A DNA stretch of 64,000 nucleotides from Effrenium voratum (taxonomy: Eukaryota > Sar > Dinophyceae > Suessiales > Symbiodiniaceae): positions 597,001 through 661,000 of the forward strand of contig CAUJNA010002146.1 of assembly GCA_963377175.1 (NCBI GenBank), given 5' to 3'. Positions 54,000-64,000 of this stretch are shown in pieces. Each line of letters begins with the position of its first letter. Position 1 is the stretch's first letter. The translations under genes and the position numbers were made by a program. The notes below the pieces were generated by a model. That model saw only the letters and a list, made by a program, of their open reading frames with translations, searched no databases and had not been told where the DNA came from.

Positions 54000-56900
54000 C
54001 TGCCATACATTTGGGGGGTTGGGATGGAACATAACAGGGTTGTGGGGATTTTGCACTGTGATACAACTGGGAAATTTGCCTTCCCGATATTTCTTGCTTC
54101 ACTTGAAGGGGGATCTTTGATATCACAGAAGTGCACACAAACCCACAATTCCGAGCATATTCTCAAATGCTCCCAAGTAGGTCTGACAAAAGCGGCGCGA
54201 AGTTTTCCTGAAAGAGGGAGCCTCCGTGTGGCTGAGGGTGCGCGTGGGATTTACCTCATCAGAACATGGAAGCTTCCGGGACCCCTTAAGAGGAAACTCC
54301 CTGCCCTTTCGAGCTTCGGGCGTCCATGTTCGCCTAAGGGTACCTCACTGCTTCACTGTGCCCTCTTTTCAGGTGGACGTTTCGGGGCCTTGTCAAGAGG
54401 ATAGTCTGCCTTGCCTCCCTCTCACACGATTTTAGTGAGAGGTAGCACCAGCAAAGAGATTCGGACGCGGAATCTGTGTTGGGCAACGTGCATGTATTGA
54501 TGAACATGTCTCAAAATGAGGCGACCCCAAAATGGTGTCCCCATTTGATTTCCGCCGTTTTGCTGCAAGTCCCCTCCAAAGTAAACACCATCCCTGGAAA
54601 CCATAAAAGGACGGTGGATCTCTTTTGGATCGCAAAGGGATAACAGGGCCTCAAGCAAATGGAAGTAAAAGGGCAAACTGACGAAACTGAACATTTTGCT
54701 GCACAGGAGCCTCGGTCAAGCCAGTCGTAATAGGGCTCGAAGCAGGAGCCACTGACACCAATCGCCTGCACATACATGCGTGTCCTTGTTTTTTGCGGGA
54801 ACCCCCCTGTTGGTTGGATTTAAAGGCAAACCGAAAGGAACATCACCGTTCTAGGGGTTCCCCGATTTTGAGACAAACCCATATAACATGTCTTCACAAA
54901 TTACGAAACTAGGCAAACCTGGTCTTAACCAGGATCCCTCAGTAGAGTAAAAGGCGTTGAGGGGTGAGCTTGCTTTACCCCAAGGTGAGCTCACCATGAT
55001 TCCTGCAAATAGTGGACTGTTGCAGCTGACCCTATACAGCCATGCTGATTCATGTTGAATGGAGTTCAAGTGGACCCTACCCATTTACAGGCGTAACTTG
55101 TTGATTCTCACTACAATTGGCGTCTCTTCTTTTGGAGGGAACCCCCCTTTTGCCTGGGTTCAAAGGGACACCTAGACCGACATCGCCGTTTCAGGGGTTC
55201 CAAACCTTGTGTTGTTCTGCCCAAGTTTAACTCACTTCCTGAGTGGGTGGGCCAACACAAAAACTTGTTATTTACCACCAAAATGGGCTTTGCGATAAGT
55301 GACTAAAGTCCATGAACTCAGGAAGTGGGAATCAGAAGCTTCTCGTGGTTTCATAGGGTCGGGGGGTTGCATTGGAGGGTCATGACCCTTAGGGTCCCTA
55401 CTTCTGAAAGTGGAACTCTTCTGCCCCAACGCTCCGAAATGACGAAAAAAACCGTCTCCCGGTCTCCTCGAACTGCCTCACTGGCGTCTGACGATACCTC
55501 TGTGCGCTAAGCGACGAGTTTGAGCCTCTGGACGTCCAAAAGCTCAGACGAGTTAGGACCCCTTACTCCAAATACTGGCATGTGTTCAGGGTATACTGGT
55601 CTAGAAAACGGATTTTGCCTGTTCTTCCCCCTGTTGGATTTATTTTGTAGTCATCTTTGCACTCCTTGCATATCCTGCCGGGGGTGGACACCAAGAGGCT
55701 TAGGAATCCAACATCTGGCCATGTTTTGGACCCGTTGTTTAACTGTCGCTTGCGAAAGCGCCGGTGGCCAATCCATGTAAAGAAGCAAGCTTTACAAATG
55801 TGTAATCGCCAAATGCCATGTTTGGAAGGTGATGTTGACCACCTGATCACAGGAGGGCATGTAATATATATATATATATATACATATGTCTATATATGCA
55901 AATTCGGTCAAAGGCGTGTATTTGGCGTAGGGGGTGGTTGCAGGCGAATGTTTGGCTTGCTCAACTTAACGTGAAAACCCCTCATGGCAGTGTTAGGAGG
56001 TGTTTCCCCGCAAAACATCCACTCAAAGCCTGAGGAAAACCATCCGCCTCAAAACAAATCGAACCGAGGGCACAAGTCTGCGGCGTTGGTTGCTTTGGAC
56101 GCGGGAAGCCAACCCGCCAGTGCAACGAGCATGTCCACTCCGATGCAAACACTATAAGGGTCGTTTTAATAGAAAACTTAGAAGGGCCCAGAATTAAAAA
56201 CAAAGAGGGGGGATCCCCAAAAAAACAGTCGGGACTCTTAGGATGGTATATTTGTATAACTAGTTTTTTGCACGGTAAATACCGGATCATTGGCGGACAT
56301 CTTTTCCCATCAAGCTTTTAAAAGTTGAGGGCATGAGGGTTTCAACCCCCTGAGTTTCTGGGGACTTCTGCCCGGGGGAGAACCATGGTGGCAAAACAAG
56401 CTGTTGCCCTTAACGTCCCCGGTTCGTCGATGGATTTGCCGCTAAACATGGCATCAACCCGTAAACTTAGCCCCGTGCGTCCTTTTCTTAGTCCCCCTTC
56501 AATTGAATTGGTGGATTGATTGGTGGAGATTTGAAGTCCGGAATTTGGAGATACATGGGAAACCACCCCTTCCTCCAAACCATCCAAACCCCCAGGGAAG
56601 CTGAAATCAGGGTGGAGGGGCATAGGTGGCAAAACCAGCGCCTCTCGCGGGATTCAGTTCCCCCAGACAATGGTTGGGTTCATATCAACCATCTACCCAA
56701 AGAGTTGATCCAAATTGGATCCTCGCCATCCGTGCAATGGGAATCGGTTTTAACATAGGCTCTTGAAGGTTGAAACTTGTAGATCCAACCACTAAACAAA
56801 AACACCAAACGAAAACACCAAACGGTCCTTGAAAGCTTGAAGTTGGAAGTTGGTTTGGTCAGGGAACCCGAACCCATTGCTTTTAAGGGACCCAGAGAGA

Positions 56901-57230
56901 AACAGATCATTTAAAACTGGGAACCTCAAAAAACTACTAACCCCTCAGTTATAGAAACCCAGGCATGAACGGTTATTATTCTGGGGCCACTGAAAATAGA
57001 TTAAACCATCCCCTATGCTTCCCTTTTTCGGGAATCGTTGCTTCATAATTACTGAGCACCAGCACGCCAAAGACGGGAAAACCTCACAAAGGCCCCGGAT
57101 CACCTCCACACTCCAAACCACCAATTAGAGGGAAGCTGAGTTCAGGGTAGACTTCTCACTTGCTGAGTTCATGAACTTCATGAACTTTAAGCTTTTTGGG
57201 GTTGGACCAATTCAGTGGTAAATAAACAAC
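54000..57230. other. Long stretch between e7 and e8
   Basis: Two related pieces (54.79-54.87 and 55.13-55.21 kb; GGAACCCCCCTGTTGGTTGG / GGAACCCCCCTTTTGCCTGG) recur. Possible small exons at 54.2 and 55.45 kb (for example GAGGCAGTTCGAGGAGACCG on the minus strand between AG and GT) are too weak to call. A phase gap says at least one exon is missing here. Confidence 0.45.
55862..55900. repeat. (TA)n tract
   Basis: About ten TA units followed by a mixed TATATG stretch. Confidence 0.7.
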
Positions 57231-57332
57231 CGAGTCGATCCGCGCGCTGTGCCGCCGAGGCCGCGTGAAGTGGAAGCCGACCCACTCGGATTTGGTCATC
57301 ACCCCAGGCGCGCCGTAGCTCACGCGCAGGCG
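57231..57332 (-). CDS. e7: exon, unrecognised sequence
   Basis: One hundred and two bases (34 codons), phase 0 at both ends, acceptor ACTGGCAG and donor GTTGTT. The frame reads RLRVSYGAPGVMTKSEWVGF followed by HFTRPRRHSARIDS. Codons are strongly G/C-ending. It follows e6 in frame. The next exon found is 3.5 kb away and needs a different phase, so at least one exon between is probably missing. Confidence 0.8.
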
Positions 57333-57446
57333 CTGCCAGTCCAAATGGCCTCAAAAACTCCACCCCGAGTCAAGTCGCCAAATTCAGCGAGGTGTTTTTA
57401 CTGGAATCATCAGAGCTACCCTGTAAAGAATATGGATTGGTTGTGA

Positions 57447-57520
57447 GACCCTCCAAAATGGTACTGGTTTGGAGGGACCTTGAACTGGTTGGGGTTCTCC
57501 ATGGGTCCGAATCGAAGGGA
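57447..57520 (-). repeat. Family H fragment (reverse)
   Basis: Holds GGTTTGGAGGGACCTTGAAC and TTGGGGTTCTCCATGGGTCC. Confidence 0.5.
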
Positions 57521-57524
57521 GTCT

Positions 57525-59060
57525 GGATCGTTAGGCTTGGGAACCGTTTGATGTTCCCATGACTTGACCCGTCAAACAAGACTGGATGTTCCGACTATGT
57601 TCCAGAGTCTACCCTAAAATGTAAATCATGCTTGGAGACCCCAGATAAGAGCAACAACAACAGCTCGGCGGTTTAGGGTTAACCATTTCTCCCAGTAGGT
57701 GCTGAAACATGAAGCAGACCAAAAGCACGGCGGGGTTCCCATAGTTCTACCAGACCAATCCAACTAGCTGCAGTTGTTAGGTTCACTTGGGAGTCTGACG
57801 TGTAGGATGGGCCCAAACTCCGCAAGAGACATGCTCGAGCTCGGGATTGTGCTTCCATGGACTCCCAAGCGCTACAAGATGGTCCGCAGATCGCTATCTG
57901 TGCTCAAAGTGACACTCAGATGTTGGACCTCCCTTTTGTTGAGCATCGATCTTATCTGAGCTGTGGAATAGATTTATTGGATGTTGCCGTCCCAACGGGG
58001 GCATATTTCCCGATGTAAGTAGGGAGGGAGGGAGCGAGGGAGGGGAGGGTACTTGCTTAAGAGGATCCCTGGCTCATTGCCTAAACCATTGTTTCCCTGC
58101 TGAGAACCAGCCAGTTGTGGCTGTTGGAAGGTGGGCTCCCCAAATACATTGGTCAACCCAAACGTGCATGAGGCAGGTTGGAGGGGCTCAAAAGGACACT
58201 GAGCAAGTGGCCTACGTATGCCCCGTTTGAACTGGACCCCGCAACATGTTGGCGTTGCCATTGTTCCGCTTTGAAACCGCCACAAAAAGGATGCCCTCAG
58301 AAAAGACAGTCCCATATTGACCCCTCTTTGAGGGGAGACCCGACTCTGGCAATCGGGGTTCAGAGCCTGATTGCCACCGCGGCGCTGTCGGCTTTCAGCC
58401 TCAGTTGGAGGCCCCAGACGATTTGTTGGTCAAAGAATCGTTTATGTTCTTTCATGGGCACCATTTTTAGGTTGAAGAGAAACCAAACGGAGAAACCATC
58501 ATCTTGTTTGGGGGTTCCCTATTTTGACACCGCATCTAACTCACGCAAGTTGGAATCTGTTCTTTTTCGGTGCGGAGGTCTTCCCTTTAGACATCAAAAC
58601 GTGATGCTTCGTCGGGTGAGGTGAGCTTTGCACGTGCCCTTTGCCCTCACGAGTTCGCGCTGGCGCCCTTGGGATCAACCGACCGAACATCAGCAGGAGG
58701 GACATGCAGGGTCGTGTCAGGAGTATTTGTTTGATATGACTCAAAGCCGAGGCGACCAAAAGTGGCTGGCTGTCCAAATATGTCCCTTGATCCATATTCG
58801 AGGTCAACCTGACCTAGGCTCACCACCCCCTCCGCACCCTCCTTTCTGGCCAAATACAACAAAATCTCAAGCCAGATTGGCGTACTGTTGGTTTCCCTTA
58901 ATCCATCCCCAAAAAGTGTATCCTCCAAAAAGACTCCCCCCCCAAAAAAACAAACAAACAAAAACAACGACAACAAAAACCAAACAACTTGTTTGGCTTC
59001 CCTTTAAACCAACCCAAAAGACGGGCCCGGACAAAACAAAAAAGAGAAGAAACAAAAGCC
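57525..59060. other. Intronic stretch between e6 and e7
   Basis: Holds TTTGGCTTCCCTTTAAACCA-type pieces that recur at 30.7, 48.5 and 58.9 kb. A minus-strand frame ending PADVRSVDPKGASANS at 58.65 kb looks slightly coding but has no splice support. Confidence 0.4.
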
Positions 59061-59062
59061 AC

Positions 59063-59179
59063 ATCGCCGGGCCGCGTGTACCAGAAGGGCAGCATGCGCC
59101 ACTCCACCGGCGTGGGCCCTGTCTCCGCCCAGCGCCGCAAAGGCCAAACGAAGTCCTCCCGCTGAACCGCGCCCACCAC
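59063..59179 (-). CDS. e6: exon, unrecognised aromatic-rich sequence
   Basis: One hundred and seventeen bases (39 codons), phase 0 at both ends, acceptor GATGCGAG and donor GTGGCT. It encodes segments such as VVGAVQREDFVWPLRRW and EWRMLPFWYTRPGD. Strong G/C-ending codon use and frame continuity with e5 and e7 support it. The long plus-strand frame across this site is its antisense shadow. Confidence 0.8.
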
Positions 59180-59235
59180 CTCGCATCGACTCGAGTGAAG
59201 AATTTGTCTTTCCTATGCGGACAATCTATGGAGGA

Positions 59236-59256
59236 AATCTATATATATATATATGG
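59236..59256. repeat. (TA)n tract
   Basis: About eight TA units, 57 bp upstream of e6. Confidence 0.7.
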
Positions 59257-60550
59257 TCCCCCCCACACACCCCACCTTTCTACTGTTTGTACAAAAGGGA
59301 TTTATTAGGGGTGGGGGGGGGAGCATAAAGAAAAGAAAACACAGATCCACACATTCACCCTCAAAATGGGTCAAATGTCAATATTCATGTTTCCACACAT
59401 TCACCTACGTGGATTGTCTGGTCTAGGGTTCAACAGATTCCCATTCACAAAATGGCCAGGACCCAAATTGGATGATGCACGCTGTTTAGGTAAACAGTGA
59501 ATATATGAACCCAACCATTGCTGTAAAAGGTGGTTACTAGATCCCAGGGTGATTGTATTGAGGCTCGATGCCCATTTGCGTGTGCTTCTTGAGCTTGGCA
59601 CGCTTGGGACGTTTAATATCAAGCCACAGGAAAACCATTTCCCCCATTTGTCGCATCCCCATTTTGGGGCTTATAGTTAAATTCGTATGGGTGCGATCGA
59701 TTGGTAGGGAATGATGGAACTGCACTATCCCTCGTGGTTTCCTTTGAGGGAATCCACCGGGTTTGCTCCCAAAACTTCTGTAGTGTCTAGAGAACCGCGC
59801 ACCTCGTATGAGCACCCAAGAACCCCCTCCTCCAACCCCACATTCGCTGGGCTCCGGGACACTTACTTTTGGTCAATACCATTTTATATAGTGGCAAACA
59901 GAAAAAATAAACTACTCACAGTACGTTATTTTGGCTCTGCATATATTGAAAGGCCCCGTTTCCCATGCTAAATACATCACCTTCTCTAGTGCGGTGACAT
60001 CATTTGACATCAAAGAACTTACCACTGTCAGGGACTTTCGTTGGCCTGTGCTGTTTTTGCTAAATATGAATCGTCATAGCGAGTAGGTGAACATGGTTGT
60101 AGAGGGACAAACCCCAGTCACTGAAATCCACGGTTCTATCCTGCCAACACTAGTGGCTAATAGTCATAGGCAATGGCCCCTTTTCTATGGCTTTGAATAA
60201 GAATTATCTTGGCCCAGATCTGGAGTAATCAGATTCGATTGATGATGTCTCATATTCAGACTAAATTGTCAAAATATAACAGGGTGTCGAAGGAGACCAC
60301 GGAAATGGCAATTGCCCCCTAGGCCAAAAAAACATGTTTGTATCTGAGTGGTAAATTATTCCTTTTCGCAAAAAAGTGGAAGATCCATCCTAATAGCATT
60401 CCCCCGTGAATCCTCCCTAAGATGTCAAGGATGAGAACCCCAGTCCCATGGTTGTCAGGAGCCCCCAAAAAAAAGAGGGCCCCCAAAAAGGGCACCCAAA
60501 CGCATCCTACCAGCCTGACGAGTTCGCCCTCGGAATTCAAAGAATGCCAT

Positions 60551-60689
60551 TTGAGTCACAATCAAAACCCGGTATTAACATGGTCGACCCAAAACCATGA
60601 GAAGGACTAAGAAGGCGGATATCCGCAGCTACTTATGGTTGGGATTGTTTGCTAAGCTTCACCTACCCGGGCCTTGATAGTGACTCAAG
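60551..60689. mobile_element. Family D terminal-inverted-repeat element
   Basis: TTGAGTCACAATCAAAACCC at the left is inverted at the right as CGGGCCTTGATAGTGACTCA, about 20 of 23 bases. TGCCATT and TGCCTTT beside the two ends may be a target duplication. It lies 164 bp from e5. Confidence 0.7.
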
Positions 60690-60697
60690 TGCCTTTT

Positions 60698-60790
60698 GGT
60701 GAACATCCCAATCCCGAGTGAAACATCCCAATCCCCACTAAAATGGACTAACATGGGTGGTGCACCTACCCCAAAATGGTACCCTTGGTT
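60698..60790 (+). repeat. Dispersed repeat R1, diverged copy 3
   Basis: It keeps the order GTGAACATCCCAATCC, ACTAAAATGG, GGGTGGTG, AAAATGGTACC. It starts 9 bp after the family D element and ends 64 bp before e5. Confidence 0.6.
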
Positions 60791-60853
60791 TTGACCCACA
60801 GCCATCTGGGTTAGGAGCCGAAGGCTTCGCCGACGCGATCGAGGCGAATTCAC

Positions 60854-60935
60854 AAGCTTCGCGGCTGTGAAGTGCCAGCCGTCCGTGTAGGGCACGTTGC
60901 CGGTGCCGAAGATGGACCACACCACCAGGTCCGTC
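60854..60935 (-). CDS. e5: exon, unrecognised extracellular-type sequence
   Basis: Eighty-two bases with acceptor CCCGTTAG and donor GTGAAT. The frame reads LVVWSIFGTGNVPYTDGWHF, with almost every codon ending in G or C. It ends in phase 0 and joins e6 in frame. The aromatic-rich run YTDGWHFT recalls WTNFTE in e15 and WVGFHFT in e7, which suggests a repeated fold, but no family is recognised. A GAATTCG-type CpG-rich motif follows the donor. Confidence 0.75.
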
Positions 60936-60989
60936 CTAACGGGGTACGACTAGGAAGCGATGGATGAGGCCATGGATCGTATCTTTAGA

Positions 60990-61270
60990 CATGTATATAC
61001 ATATATATGTATATGTATATGTATATATATATATATGTGTATATATATATATACATATATATATATGTCATATGTATATGGGCCACATCTGAGTATTCAT
61101 GCTTAATTGTTAAGTGTTGCTTCCATCTGTTTGGCTAACACATGCGACCCAACTGTTTAGAACATACAAGCTATGTAGTGTGCGACACCGTTTGGAAAAC
61201 ATGCGGGTTTGAAGATGTATGTGTGCACATATATGTATATATATATATATCAATATATATATATATAGAT
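60990..61270. repeat. TATA/ATGTAT-rich field
   Basis: Two blocks of interrupted TA repeats (60992-61076 and 61226-61268). Low complexity; not taken as a promoter. Confidence 0.75.
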
Positions 61271-62002
61271 TTAACATTGTTCTATGCGTCCCTCATGTGT
61301 CTGCACATCGAGAAAAAAACACATAGTATGTACATGTATTTATGTACTTGTCTGTATACATGTATTGAGGATCCGTGTTTGAAGGCATATTTGCTTCCCT
61401 TGTGCAAGGTACTGTTCTGGTGTGGCCAAACCCAGCAGGGTTTAGTTTCCGTGGGTAGCTTGCTAGCTTCCCTAAGAGTCTTGGCCACTTAGAACCGATG
61501 GGCCGACGATCTGCTGTCCACCCATCAAATCGCAAGCCGAGCAAACAGGAGACAACGATTGGGTTGTGCCCATCACGCACAACAAAAACTAAGGCGCGGA
61601 GTTCTCCACGTGAAAGATGCCTGAAAAGGGCTTCTTTTCCCTTCTAAGCTTCGGCGAAGTGCTTGGGAAGCCCGCGTTGGGCGTTGAGGAACGCTTATCC
61701 CAAGAAGTAGGTGTGTTTTTGTGTGAGGCACCCTTCTCTTCAATCACTAGGAGATCCTCACTGGGGCCAATTTGCATCAGCGGCAGGCAATTTGTAATCG
61801 CGAATTGCGGCTGACGTGCATGCAACGACTGGGGAACGCACCGGGAATTGCAGGGGCTCAACAGTTGCGTTCCATGGAGAACGCCGCTTTTGGAGGCTCG
61901 AAAAAAGCCGCAAGGGGCTCGGAAACCCTGAATTTACCGCAGCTTGGGGGCCGGCTCTTTGTTGGGTCCAAGCCTGGAAAAGTGTTTCTCCGGCCCATCC
62001 CC

Positions 62003-62057
62003 CACATCCAGGGCTGAATCCAGTGAAGGGTCCCCACCAGCTCCGCCGGCTGCACTC
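62003..62057 (-). CDS. e4: weak candidate exon
   Basis: This follows the acceptor CCTGCCAG. The frame reads VQPAELVGTLHWIQPW; a GTGGGG donor could end it after VQPAEL or further on. Frame and 3-prime edge are unsettled. Confidence 0.3.
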
Positions 62058-62226
62058 CTGGCAGGTCCGAACTGGTGCAAGGTTGAATCCTCCCCCCTTC
62101 CTTTGGGGCTAAGCCTAGCCCTTGAGTTCCCAGAATTGACTTTCCTAGTAGCCCCCCCCGCCATCCACCACTTCCATCCCTCACCCATCCATCCTCCACC
62201 CATCCACTCATCCAGCCATCATTCAC

Positions 62227-62267
62227 CTCATCCGTCCGGGTTCCCAATACCCTCCAGGTCCTGATCC
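62227..62267 (-). CDS. e3: short candidate exon
   Basis: Forty-one bases with acceptor CCTTCGCAG and donor GTGAATG. The favoured frame reads IRTWRVLGTRTDE and ends in phase 0; another frame, GSGPGGYWEPGRM, is also open. The support is the splice signals and the GC content. Confidence 0.4.
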
Positions 62268-62461
62268 CTGCGAAGGGTTCCTGCTGATGCTTGGGGTACC
62301 GGCAAATGCTTCCGAGTCACCAAACAAAGGATCAGCTTGAAAGAAGTCTTCATGGGCGTCGCAAGCGGAAGCCCACCCCCTCCCCCGGAACGTGACGTTG
62401 CTAGAATTTGCCCAGATCGAATTGTAGGAACGAGGGGAAGCCGATGTGAAACCTAGGTAAT

Positions 62462-62570
62462 CTAGGTCCTCCAGTGGAGATGTTAGAATAAGGTTGTTTT
62501 TCCTGTAGTCTATTCTAGTAGGGGAACCCTCCCCCAAAAAAGGGTACAAGGGCACTACTGGGGGACCTAG
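62462..62570. mobile_element. Family A element, copy 3, with TAAT target duplication
   Basis: It runs from CTAGGTCCTCCAGTGGAGAT to ACTGGGGGACCTAG. TAAT stands immediately on both sides (62458-62461 and 62571-62574), a likely 4-bp target-site duplication. It lies 17 bp beyond the donor of e2. Confidence 0.8.
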
Positions 62571-62587
62571 TAATACCCGTGACCTAC

Positions 62588-62632
62588 AGGTGGCAAGCGC
62601 GTGGACGAATTTCGCTGGGACGGCTTTTGAGG
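62588..62632 (-). CDS. e2: short candidate exon
   Basis: Forty-five bases (15 codons, reading PQKPSQRNSSTRLPP) between a GGGCCGAG acceptor and a clear GTAGGT donor, phase 0 at both ends. A family A element ends 17 bp beyond the donor. It is too short to assign and the frame is not certain. Confidence 0.4.
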
Positions 62633-63305
62633 CTCGGCCCGAGGAAGGAATCGGGCTCAAACAAATTTTGGGGTTCCCCATTGGGTCCCGAAGCGTGGTC
62701 ATGGGTGGTTGGAAACTGTACAACTGTCCAAACAGCTCAAGGCCACAAAGCCGAACCAATGACCGAGAAACCCATTGCCTCCCTTGCAAATCAAGATGTG
62801 TCGTTCAACCCCCAAAAACCTCATGTCTTCTGTTTTCACGCGCTTTTCCTTTTGGCTCGGCCCGAAAAGCCAGTCCCAGGCTTCCTCTGAGCCCTCCTGA
62901 GGCAAGGGGCGAATAAAAACCCTGCACAGCGGCCAGTCGAACCAGCGACTTCATTTGTCAACCGACCAAACACGGCGGCAAAGGTTGAAAAAAGCCAAGG
63001 ATTTTGGACATACCAAAAAATCCAACAAGAGCATGGGTTCCGCGTGATCAAAGCATGTAGGAGAACAGTCTGGCCGGAAAAGCCTTTAGACAAATGGCAT
63101 TTGGAGAAACATATGTTGCTAAAACATCTGCGAAAACGCGACAAGTTGCTTCAACCAGGCTCCTTGAGGGGTTCCTTTACAAAGAACATCTTTGGGTCTG
63201 GATCTTTCAACAGGTGCAAATCTCGATGGGATTGGCTGACCGTGGAACCTTCGAGGTTGGATTCTATTTCAACTCACGTTGACAAAAGCTTTTAAGCCCT
63301 TTAAT

Positions 63306-63418
63306 GTTGACCCAGGATTAATAAACCCGTCCCTTTATTGCGGGGGGTGGTCTCTGGATCCCCACTGCAAGGGGACAACCCCCTATGAATCAACCAGGAG
63401 TGTATTGATCCGGGGCCC
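63306..63418 (+). mobile_element. Family C element, copy 4
   Basis: It starts GTTGACCCAGGATTAATAAA and ends TATTGATCCGGGGCCC, with GGGGACAACCCCCTATGAAT in the middle. It lies 88 bp from e1. Confidence 0.7.
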
Positions 63419-63506
63419 ACTTCAAAAAGCTCCGCTCGGTTCCCCTCCTTCGACCAAAGTAAGCAAATCCTGTTGGTTCTTCGTTTTGCCGCATCTTTTG
63501 CTCAAC

Positions 63507-63587
63507 CCTGGCGCCCTTGGGGGCGGCTCCTGTGATCTTCAAGGCACGCACGAAAATGTCCGAGGAGCACAGCAAGCGGCGCGATGC
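63507..63587 (-). CDS. e1: candidate exon, unrecognised sequence
   Basis: Eighty-one bases, phase 0 at both ends, with acceptor CCTGTAG and donor GTTGAG. The reading frame contains LLCSSDIFVRALKITGAAPK with G/C-ending codons. The opposite strand is also open, so the strand rests on agreement with its neighbours. A family C repeat lies 88 bp downstream. No family is recognised. Confidence 0.5.
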
Positions 63588-63914
63588 CTACAGGTGTCGG
63601 GTCGCTTGGCCCAGGGATCGAAGGAGAGGGGTCGTATGACTCAGATGGGGGCAGGGACTCTCCAGGCGCACAGATCAGTTTTTGTATTTCTGACTCTGTA
63701 ACCTATTCTAGTATCATCAAGAGCCCGGACGGATTCCTCAAAACAGTCCCATGTTGGAGGACCCCAAAAACAGTGGTTCGGGTACCCCCCCAAAAAAAAT
63801 CGAGACGCCAGCTCAGGGTTCCTGAAAGATGCCTTCAAAAACCACCCTCTTTACAAGAGGATCCTCTAACTCAGCTAGCCGAAGGGTCTGGACTGTTTTT
63901 GGACCCCAACCGGC

Positions 63915-64000
63915 GGTTCTCGATATCGTTGTGGAGGGGCCTTGACAAATTGGTCGATCACTTCGGGTTGGAACCCATAGGGTGTCTGCATGTCCCAGTG
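63915..64000 (-). repeat. Family H dispersed repeat (reverse), cut by the window end
   Basis: Holds GGTTCTCGATATCGTTGTGG, GGCCTTGACAAATTGGTCGA and GGGTGTCTGCATG. Confidence 0.55.

Larger units (their letters stand above)
1282..63587 (-). other. Overview: giant split gene (or co-oriented gene run) with a G8 / beta-helix core
   Basis: About 43 candidate minus-strand exons fall in this span and are listed one by one below as e1 (63.5 kb) to e43 (1.3 kb). Each was picked as an open, GC-rich stretch with an AG acceptor and a plausible donor. The core, e18-e35, follows the order of motifs known for the G8-domain proteins PKHD1L1, CEMIP and TMEM2, which are large cell-surface or secreted proteins; CEMIP and TMEM2 act on hyaluronan in animals. 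Phases fit at e5-e6-e7, e8-e9, e10-e13, e15-e16, e17-e23, e24-e29, e30-e35, e35-e37-e38. They do not fit at e13-e14, e14-e15, e16-e17, so exons are probably missing there. Whether e1-e17 and e38-e43 belong to the same transcript is inference. Confidence 0.75.

Noticed and set aside
55520..55974. Possible reverse-transcriptase fragment (RKRRWPIHV on the plus strand)
   Set aside because: The similarity is to a loose impression only; no catalytic motif or extended frame is present.
58628..59308. 226-codon plus-strand frame
   Set aside because: Its densest part is the antisense of exon e6, and the rest crosses A-rich low-complexity sequence.
60990..61270. TATA-rich block as a promoter
   Set aside because: It is an interrupted TA microsatellite, like others in the window, with no gene start beside it.

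Overview
This looks like eukaryotic nuclear DNA, most likely from a dinoflagellate (inferred from style; no marker gene is present). Very small, GC-rich exons of about 40-130 bp, with codons ending mostly in G or C, sit in repeat-packed introns of about 1-4 kb. Nearly all supported exons lie on the minus strand. Splice donors are loose (GT, some GC, possibly GA). I see no rRNA, tRNA, CRISPR array, bacterial operon or phage feature.

The main content is a huge split gene, or a co-oriented run of genes, read from about 63.6 kb down to about 1.3 kb. I located about 43 candidate exons; their boundaries are hand predictions. From 42.7 to 17.2 kb they spell out, in order, the landmarks of the G8-domain / right-handed beta-helix family (PKHD1/PKHD1L1, CEMIP, TMEM2): GKLSM, SIQVHAGG, VSLHGKAYTHSW, DWPVGSEIALTT, STEIVLDRPLHHRHFAG, VALLSRSIL, FGQHMVVSG, NRGGQDGLGLTRFPA and NVVAGG. 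Reading phase is kept across most neighbouring junctions here. Upstream, exons at 53.7-49.6 kb encode a Thr/Ser-rich mucin-like stretch, and exons at 63.6-57.2 kb encode unrecognised globular sequence. Downstream, exons from 14.0 to 1.3 kb carry on the reading frame with unrecognised sequence.

An uninterrupted 340-codon gene for a Cys-rich membrane protein (25556-26578, minus) lies wholly inside one intron of the split gene. Several other coding-like blocks without strong G/C-ending codon bias (about 24.2-23.9, 15.7-15.5, 14.7-14.05, 12.6-12.4 and 4.8-4.6 kb) also lie in introns. They may be relics of other genes or elements.

The rest is repeats. Several families of about 110-140 bp have terminal inverted repeats (families A-G here), and there is an abundant family with no terminal repeats (family H). 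There are minisatellites at 0.3-0.85, 46.1-46.3 and 46.3-46.6 kb, a 0.6-kb GAT-repeat field at 22.5-23.1 kb, a 1.2-kb (ATCA)/(AAAC) field at 40.1-41.3 kb, and TA, G and T tracts. The most unusual pattern is that most copies of the terminal-inverted-repeat families lie within about 10-125 bp of a predicted exon edge.
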